Part shown: piece by piece, positions 57,306 through 64,000 of the stretch | Layout: the number at the start of each line of letters is the position of its first letter | Position numbering within the stretch: the first letter of the stretch is position 1 | Source: Clarkia xantiana subsp. parviflora | Taxonomy: Eukaryota > Streptophyta > Magnoliopsida > Myrtales > Onagraceae | Reading direction: 5' to 3' | DNA length: 64,000 nt | Assembly (NCBI GenBank): GCA_036873135.1 | Contig: JAPTYO010000013.1 | Location: 18,535,901 to 18,599,900 of the forward strand | Notes under the pieces: generated by a model | What the model saw: the letters and a program-made list of their open reading frames with translations, nothing else | Told to the model about the DNA's origin: nothing | Databases searched by the model: none | Made by a program: the position numbers and the translations under genes

Positions 57306-59105
57306 TTATGCCCCCCCAGTTTTATGGTGCTTGCATCGTTCTTCAACGTTCTTGCCAAGGAAGGCAATCATTGGCTCGAGTGGACGGGGAAGTTTGTTTT
57401 CCGGGAGTTTGAAATTTGTTTCCTCCACCTTCGTGCTCCAAGGATTGTATAGGTCGTCATAATTGGTTCCATGAGTGGCGTTGTTTTTCCGGCGCTTGGC
57501 GAGAGGTGGATTATCATTCGCCCTTTCTTTTCCCTTGCCTTTTCCTGAAGACTCCACATGAGACTTCTTTTGATGCTTATTGCCTTGGTCGATATACTTC
57601 TTCATTTCTCCTTTTAAGATTAAGCTGTTTACATGAAACCTTAATCCAACACAGCTTTCTGTCTCGTGCCCATACACTTCGTGATTTTCACACCATTTGC
57701 TTTCATCTTTTCCCAATGGGCACTTGCGGAAATTGGAGGGCTTTTTCCACGGCTTGGTCTTCTTTATCTCTTTCAAGATGACGAACAGCGGTGTGTTCAA
57801 TGGAATACATTTGGCGAGATTGGTCTTTTTGAGCCTTTTGACGTCTGACTGGAATGACCTCTTTTGTTGCGGTTGTCTCTTTTCCCAGGAAGCGTCTATA
57901 TTTTCCTCAATTATTGCCTTCAAGGTTCTTGTTGTAAATCCCGTGATTGGGACATCATCGTCATTAACATGTATTTTCTGTCCCTCCTTGTGATGGATGT
58001 CAGCATCGTCTTGGCTTGTCCTCGTGGAAGAACCTTTCTTGTGTATTTTTGAGCGGTAGGTTGGAGGTTGTTTCCAGGCCTCTTCTTGGTGTTGTGCTAT
58101 CACATACGGGTTGTATGAGCGTGCAACTCCTTGCCTTGGTTGTTCGTACTGGAAGGTACCTTCCGTGTATTGCCCCCCTATTCTTTGTTGCGGTGTGTCT
58201 AGATGACTTGTGACTTGGGACTTTGTTCTTGTCTCCTCGACTTGTCCGTTGACTGGAGGCAGTGGTGGTGGCGGGGTATATCCTTGGTTCCTTAACATCT
58301 TTCGGAATGCAAGCAGCTCTTCAAGCGCGGTCATCATGGTGGGAGTGATAGGTGGTGGCGGGTTGACACCTTGGTATTGGAGGACTCCTTGGTCGTATTG
58401 TGCGAAGGATGCACTTCTTGTTGGCATGAAGAAGGCATTGGATGTGGCAACAGGCATGTGGGAGGATCCAAGTCGACTTCTTGTTGGCTTCTGCGTGGTT
58501 ATGACCAAGGCGTCGTGGTGCGCAATGTGCTCTTTGTTCTTTGATGAAAAATCAATGACATCTTCAAAGGCGGCATCCTTCGTGACGGCCTCCTTTATGT
58601 CGACATACTCCATGCTGGTATCATGGGACTTGTGCATTGTCTTTACAACGTACACTTCTTGCTCGAATGACTTCTCGCTTTCAGCATCAAAGTCTCCATG
58701 GATCATATGTACATTTTCCATCTTTTCCGGATGGGGTGCCATGAATGCTGTATTCTGGACTTTAAGGCCATGCTGTGCGGAAGGCACGCTGCTTGTTGGC
58801 ATGGAGGATGCAGCGAACATGTCTTTATGCACGTGCAAATGATCCTGCTGACTTGTTGCCTGCTTCTGTTTGTTGGCTGGCATCCTGTATGGGAACTCTT
58901 CATTGATCCATGTCCTTCGCTCGAAATCATGTGCTGATGCATTATTCTGAATTTCGGGACCGTGCTGTGCGGAAGGCACGTTTGCGGTTGGCACGAATGA
59001 GGCGGTAGACCCTGCATCTGGAACGTGAGAACGTCCTGGTTGGTTTCTTGTTGGCTTCAGCTTCGGCTTGCTTGTCCCCGCCTTCTTTGGTCGTCTTCTT
59101 CTCAT
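57306..59105 (-). CDS. Gag-like protein of element E2, rearranged
   Basis: This is an open frame of 599 codons from the first Met after the primer site (MRRRRPKKAG); the frame also extends upstream through the primer site into the LTR. The C-terminal third has CIPLNTPLFVILKEIKKTK and WCENHEVYGHETESC with a GLRFHVNSLILKGEMKKYI tail, matching the post-capsid zinc-binding end of Tat gags. The N-terminal half has three diverged repeats of a SHVP...PTANVPSAQHG type. Between repeats 2 and 3 lies a segment (IDFSSKNKEHIAHHDALVIT) like the start of a Tat protease. The usual capsid core is not recognisable. Such a protein could bind element RNA. The uninterrupted length contrasts with the decay of other frames in the window. 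Confidence 0.7.
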   Translation of the reverse strand: MRRRRPKKAGTSKPKLKPTRNQPGRSHVPDAGSTASFVPTANVPSAQHGPEIQNNASAHDFERRTWINEEFPYRMPANKQKQATSQQDHLHVHKDMFAASSMPTSSVPSAQHGLKVQNTAFMAPHPEKMENVHMIHGDFDAESEKSFEQEVYVVKTMHKSHDTSMEYVDIKEAVTKDAAFEDVIDFSSKNKEHIAHHDALVITTQKPTRSRLGSSHMPVATSNAFFMPTRSASFAQYDQGVLQYQGVNPPPPITPTMMTALEELLAFRKMLRNQGYTPPPPLPPVNGQVEETRTKSQVTSHLDTPQQRIGGQYTEGTFQYEQPRQGVARSYNPYVIAQHQEEAWKQPPTYRSKIHKKGSSTRTSQDDADIHHKEGQKIHVNDDDVPITGFTTRTLKAIIEENIDASWEKRQPQQKRSFQSDVKRLKKTNLAKCIPLNTPLFVILKEIKKTKPWKKPSNFRKCPLGKDESKWCENHEVYGHETESCVGLRFHVNSLILKGEMKKYIDQGNKHQKKSHVESSGKGKGKERANDNPPLAKRRKNNATHGTNYDDLYNPWSTKVEETNFKLPENKLPRPLEPMIAFLGKNVEERCKHHKTGGA

Positions 59106-59136
59106 AGCTCGTGGTATGGAACGGCTTTTTGTTCGA

Positions 59137-59154
59137 ATCACGCTGACGACGCCA
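59137..59154 (-). promoter_or_regulatory. Primer-binding site of element E2
   Basis: The minus strand reads TGGCGTCGTCAGCGTGAT, two bases inside the 5' LTR. It is related to but distinct from the site in element D. Confidence 0.75.
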
Positions 59155-59156
59155 AA

Positions 59157-59844
59157 TGTTAAGTCTGCTTCTAGTTGGGTAGCTTCGGGCTTCTTTTCCA
59201 CAAACGGGCTTCTTTTCCACAAACGGGCTTCGGATGTGTGTACAAGGACGGGTACGCCGCGATCCTTGAAACACGATCCTCGAACTAATCTTCAAGTTCT
59301 CGACCTCGAACTCTCGAACTTCGGATCATGCACGAGGGGCAGTAACCAGCGTGGGAGAGGGGGGGAATGCTGGTTGGGCCCTCTCCGACGCTCAAGTCAG
59401 AATTTCTAGAGAGAGAAAGCCTTTTAGAGATAAGTCAGAGCATCCAAAGTCCAAAATGAGGGAGTTGTCCCAAATGAGAGACCTAGGCCCCTATTTATAG
59501 GGAACCTAAGGATCATGCCCAGTTTTGAATGGCTTGATGTCGGTATGAAGGAAAACGTATACCGTCATCAAGGTGGATTATGTGTGCACCGACTTCTCGC
59601 AATTGGCAAAAATAATCGGGATGAGCACGGAGAACATCGGTAATTCGGATCTCCGGATTTTTTAGCAATCCAGGCCGGGTCCGGATTGCCTTGTGGCAAT
59701 CTGGAAGTCCCCCGGTCCGAGTACTGCGCGTATTCCGGACGTTTTTGGACTTGGGTGTCCGCGGAAGAATTCTTTTATGGGTTTTGGAGTATTTTGCGAG
59801 GCCCGAAATGTAAACACGAACCCGAATTGGACAGATATCTAACA
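59157..59844 (-). repeat. 5' LTR of element E2
   Basis: This 688-bp partner of 31074-31742 is longer because of a 20-bp tandem duplication (cttttccacaaacgggcttc, about 59196-59235). The reversed TATA box is at 59492-59499. It is followed by the target duplication CATGG. Confidence 0.93.
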
Positions 59845-61060
59845 CATGGTACATGACGTAAGCATATAACACGTTGTCAACATGTAGATGACGATATAGC
59901 AAATGGATGACGTAATCATGCAATAAGCAAAACACTTAGAACAATATAAAATTGGAGAGCATGTACGTAATCATGAAGCATGGTTTAAATGTGAGACATG
60001 ATGTAAACATGAAATTCATACTTAGATTATAAAAATAATCATGCCACGATCATAAATAAGAATCGTGCATAATAAATTCTATGTACGTAATATGTAATAA
60101 TAATTACGTGTAGTATGTCATAAAGTATTGTGTAGTATGTATGCAATATGAACATAGGAGAGATGCAAAGATGCTTGTAAAGGTTGCTAAGGACTTATAT
60201 GAAAATACATGAAAGTTTAGTCCTTAGCACATGTTGGAGGCACTATTAGTGAAAATTAGGAGAGAGAATACTCATTATCTTACATCCTTCATAGATAAAT
60301 ATCCAAGAAGCTCTATACTCTTTGATGAGATGAAGCTTTTGAGATCATAAATTTGGAGTAGACACACCATAGTTGATATCAATTGGATTCCGGCCAAGGG
60401 AGGGAACAAGGTCGACGGAGCGTAGAAGAGAGATTGGCGGCGCGTGACTGGAACCACGGCGGCGCGTCATCTCGGTGGTGGCAGCGCGTGATTTTTCCGG
60501 TGTGGCACATGTCTATTCGGACTTGCTTCGTGTTGGTGAGTTCAATTCCGTACATGGCTGGACATTTCATGACTTCGTTTGGCCTTAATTTGATCTTGAA
60601 ATCATCACGTGTGTAGTCACCTTAACATGCACATAAGGTGTTTGATAAAATGCATTAGAGTAATTAGTTTTCCAAATCGGCCAAAAATTTTCTAAGTGCT
60701 AGAAATTTTTAGAAAAGTATAAATGGATTGTTATACTTCCCTTGTGCATAGTATTCATTGCCGTCATGATGTTCCATACTTTTGTCATCGTTTTTGCATG
60801 CTTGATGTTGATGATGGATAATTGTTCGGACATGATCGTTGATTGTTGTACATGGGTAATGGTGAGCTAGACAATGTGCTTTGAGCGTCGTATGTTGATC
60901 ATCGGCCATTTTCTGCAAGCATGCTAAAACACTTAGAAAATAGTTTAACAATATCAAATGCTTGTTACCATAGATGTCATCGTATGAGCTTTGTCAATTA
61001 GCGTCGCAAAAATGCTTAGAGGTATTGTGTAGAAGTTGATAATAGCTACTTGATGCATAC
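59845..61060 (-). other. E1 internal region, right of E2
   Basis: The region is collinear with 32040-33170 of E2. It carries a GC-rich segment of about 108 bp (60391-60500), bounded by ttccgg on both sides, that is absent from E2. No gene is recognised. Confidence 0.75.
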
Positions 61061-61064
61061 AATC

Positions 61065-61570
61065 CATCCTCGTCGACATGTATGTACGTACATGGAAACA
61101 CTTAGAAAATATTCTTCACTTGTCGACATGTATCCTTGTCGACATGTATGTACATACATGGAAACACTTAGAAAATATTCTCCCCTTGTCGACATCAATC
61201 CTTGTCGACATGTATGTACGTACATGGAAATACTTAGAAAATATTCTTCACTTGTCGACATGCATCCTTGTCGACATATATGTACGTACATGGAAATACT
61301 TAGAAAATATTCTTCACTTGTCGACATGCATCCTTGTCGACATGTATGTACGTACATGGAAATACTTAGAAAATATTCTTCACTTGTTGACATCCATCCT
61401 TGTCGACATGTATGTACGTACATGGAAACACTTAGAAAATATCTTTCACTTGTCGACATCCATCTTTGTCGAAATGTATGTACGTACATGGAAACACTTA
61501 GAAAATATTCCTCGCTTTTCGACATCCATCCTTGTCGACATGTAGGTACGTACATGGAAACACTTAGGAA
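61065..61570. repeat. 66-bp tandem array in element E1
   Basis: Seven to eight units are of the same type as 33165-34310 in E2, about half the copy number. The long frames on both strands are array artefacts. Confidence 0.95.
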
Positions 61571-64000
61571 ATATTTCGTCCTTGTAATCATGTATGCTGC
61601 GAGTATGAGCTCGATGTCGTCATGGAAGTCGATGTGTTGAGAGGGTTGCCCCTCCTTGTATGATGGTTGTTACTTGTTGCACGAAGATTATTAGGTCATT
61701 GCGTACATAGTTACCTCACATGGAGCGTCCATTGCATAAATGTTTGCATAAGTGTTGATGCGTGTTTGCGCACTGATTGGATTGTTGGTTGCATCTTTCA
61801 GGATATCAGATCTTGTTATCTTCTTGTCGGAATTAATCTTCCCACGGCTGTTATCATGAGTAAGTCTACTATTTCCATTTTGCGAGTAACTCTGTGTTCG
61901 GATGTCGACATGGTTGAGCAGCTAAATAATACACCAAGTGTAGATGTTGATGTTCTTGCTTGATTAATTGATGTCGGTACACATATACGTCCTTCTGAAG
62001 ATTTGGTATGTTGATGATCTTTATGACTTGTATCATGTTGTAATGTAGGTCGGACTGATGGAAAAAGCTCGTCTTTGCATATAGCCGATGTATACAGTAA
62101 TCCGCTTGTTGGAAGGAATGTCCGAATAATTGCCCCAGCTACTTTGGAGTCTCCGGACATGGTCGCGGTAAAGGACTTGTGAGTAAGGCACCTCCTTGTA
62201 TCTTCTTTGAACTTGTTAATTTTCCAAGTTGTTGATTTCATGTTGCTGAACGCGTGGTTGCAGTTCCTGGCTTTAGCACAATTCTCAAAAGATCCGACGC
62301 AGGGGTGCGTTCCTCGAGCGATTTTAAGTTCTTTATGCCGAGTACGACCGTGCTAACTCCTTCTTGCGATAAAGGGAATAGAGTTGAGGGTCATGCGGTG
62401 GTGCCTTGTGCCTCCCGGTCGAGGGACCGGCCCAAGGAGGAGCGTTCCTCCTATTGAGGTAAGTGTTGTTTACTTCTTCATGCTTGAAACTTGATCTTGA
62501 AGACGGCTGATTTTGATGCACGCATTGCTGATTGTCACGCTTATGTTGAAGAGCTATGTCGTATTGAAGTTGAAGCGACCATTCTTGCTGTGTCTTTTGT
62601 GCGGATGACGACATTGCATTTGATGTTGACATTATGAACTCTTTGCCATAGATCCTTAGAGATGATGTTATCTCTTGGTTGGTGTCAGGTTGTGTGCTTC
62701 CAGCATGTTGAACCTTTTGTGAATGGGTTGATGTTGTTTTGAGGTTTTCGATAAATCTTTGTTTATGCTTTTGCTTGCATGGTATTTCATCACTTGGACC
62801 TGTTTTCAATAATAATAAACATGTGATAACTTGTTAGTAATATTTCATACCTTGCGTTATTTTCATTGTCAGTATGTATTGGACTTGCATGATAGGATTG
62901 AACTCTTTGTTGTGATGGATAGAACATATGATGTTGCAACTTGCGCATTGTTGGGTGTTATGTACACTTGGTACTTGTAGCGTTGCAGGTAGTAATGTAC
63001 TTGGCACTTGGCCTTTGACATGTAGCAGTGTCGTCTTGACGTAGCAAGACTTAAGTTTATACCGTCTCTTAGTTCCACTCTAAGGCGACGTTGTTGCAAG
63101 ATACTTCTTGCTGATTTTGTTGTTTTGGCGTTATATGCTAAAGAGCAAGATAACGTTATACAAGACTCGACTTGTAAGTTTGATGAGTTTTGTACAAGTT
63201 TTGCTTTTATAAGCGTATAACATGAAGCTATCCTTTTTCAGGCATAAGTCTTCATGGTGTATGAACCCTTAAGAGAGTATACATACTTTTAGTGTGTGGG
63301 GTTGTCGTCTATTAAGAGGATTTCTGCCACGGTGGGGTGATCAGTCCCCTAATGTATTTGCCGCATCTTGTTTTTATTCAGGGAATGGCTATGAACATGA
63401 GGATTTGCTCAAAGGATTTCACAACATGCCATTTTTTAGAAGTAAACATGGGGTTTGCCCTTTTGAAGAGGATGTCGCAACATGTTACTTTTGATAGACG
63501 TGAACATGGGTTTTGTCCCTACAAGGAGGATATTGCACCATGTCACTTTTAGAATAGGTTTTGGCTTTCTTCCAAGGCATTGTATGTTGTTGACGTTGTT
63601 CCTGAGTGAACGCCTTCTTGAGATAGACGTCGTTATGGATGGAGAAATAAACTCCCTGTTGGTGTAGATAATAGATATGTTGGCGTTGTATGCCATAAAT
63701 CCCTCCTTGAACATAATGCTTAGCTTGTATTGTTGAAGTAGATATTATGTGCAAAGGTTACTACTTGGCATAATTCCAATGTAGTAATCATAGTGTAGTA
63801 TGTACCTACAAACAAGGTTGCGCTTTGTCAGATAGTTGCAATGTTTGCAAGTTTGCAAAAATATGGAGTTATGAAATTTTCTTTTTAGTAATGCATATAA
63901 TAGATAAAGTAAAAGAGTCTGATACGAGGACTCCTTGTTTGTGCAGGAAACTTCCCTAAGTGCGGATGCGATAGGTGCGGATCGTGACATGTGCGCATAT
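61571..64000 (-). other. E1 internal region to window end
   Basis: It is collinear with 34490-36470 of E2 and then continues into sequence that flanks element F in E2. The 141-codon frame at 61816-62241 and a 158-codon Gln/Ser-rich frame at 62333-62809 are the longest on the element's sense strand; neither is recognised. No pol motifs are seen. Confidence 0.6.
61816..62241 (-). CDS. Unrecognised 141-codon frame in E1
   Basis: It is the counterpart of 34743-35168 in E2: same length, start and stop, with about 90% identical residues. No domain is recognised. Either a small accessory protein of this family or a chance frame preserved because the copies are young. Confidence 0.25.
   Translation of the reverse strand: MKSTTWKINKFKEDTRRCLTHKSFTATMSGDSKVAGAIIRTFLPTSGLLYTSAICKDELFPSVRPTLQHDTSHKDHQHTKSSEGRICVPTSINQARTSTSTLGVLFSCSTMSTSEHRVTRKMEIVDLLMITAVGRLIPTRR

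Larger units (their letters stand above)
31074..59844 (-). mobile_element. Gypsy-like element E2, nested in its own family
   Basis: LTRs lie at 31074-31742 (3') and 59157-59844 (5'), with a perfect 5-bp duplication CATGG (31069-31073 and 59845-59849). The primer site adjoins the right LTR and a gag-like frame follows it. No RT, RNase H or integrase is visible in the element's own sequence (31743-36507 plus 56911-59156). It therefore looks non-autonomous, carrying gag but no pol. It is interrupted by element F. Confidence 0.92.
30097..64000 (-). mobile_element. Gypsy-like element E1, outer copy, continuing past the window
   Basis: Its 3' LTR is 30097-30775 with a polypurine tract on the inner side. 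Internal sequence is 30776-31073 and, after the E2 insertion, resumes at 59845-64000. Continuity is shown by E2's own internal sequence, where the same two parts are adjacent (31743-32040 joined to 32041 onward). No pol domain is visible. Its 5' LTR and gag should lie to the right of the window. Confidence 0.88.

Noticed and set aside
61046..61640. 181-196-codon frames on both strands
   Set aside because: Same array artefact in the E1 copy.

Overview
The window is plant nuclear DNA, probably from a eudicot and probably heterochromatic or pericentromeric. No intact host gene is visible. The only host-gene material is a pair of broken TMK-type receptor-like kinase genes on the minus strand at the left end (524-1460 with 10083-10980, and 11464-11735). 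Everything else is LTR retrotransposon sequence, one MULE-like foldback element, and tandem repeats belonging to the retrotransposons.

The organisation is a deep nest, which I worked out from LTR ends, primer-binding sites, polypurine tracts and target-site duplications (TSDs). Ty1/copia element A (1461-10082, +) splits TMK gene A. Copia-family element C (from 11736, +) splits TMK gene B. C's 5' LTR was then hit by a palindromic 826-bp MULE-type element (11990-12815, 10-bp TSD) and by a shortened minus-strand copia element B (12997-16363, TSD GGAAT). C's 3' LTR (19065-19313) is cut by D, a Ty3/gypsy Tat-lineage element (19314-30096, +). D's 3' LTR is cut by E1, a minus-strand gypsy-like element (30097 to beyond the window end). 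E1 carries a second copy of its own family, E2 (31074-59844, TSD CATGG). E2 carries F (about 36508-56910, minus, Ogre/Tat-type primer-binding site), and F carries G (43307-53559, minus, TSD AATGC). G has nearly identical LTRs and is the youngest insertion.

Coding content is decayed. A has gag, protease, integrase, reverse transcriptase and RNase H with stops and frameshifts. B keeps only the RT end and RNase H. C has none. D keeps protease, RT, a dual RNase H and integrase but almost no gag. D also carries, antisense and downstream of integrase, a multi-block gene that resembles the 'putative gypsy-type transposon' protein family, with two convincing short introns. E2 has a long open gag-like frame of 599 codons but no recognisable pol. 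G retains only the C-terminal part of an Ogre/Tat-type integrase, and F no recognisable coding domain. E, F and G are therefore probably non-autonomous.

Much of the remaining length is tandem arrays inside these elements: about 80-bp units in D, 66-bp units in both E copies, 27-bp units in F, and 89-bp and about 390-bp units in G. I see no rRNA, tRNA, CRISPR or bacterial-type feature. All calls come from reading sequence and translations by eye; no database search was run.
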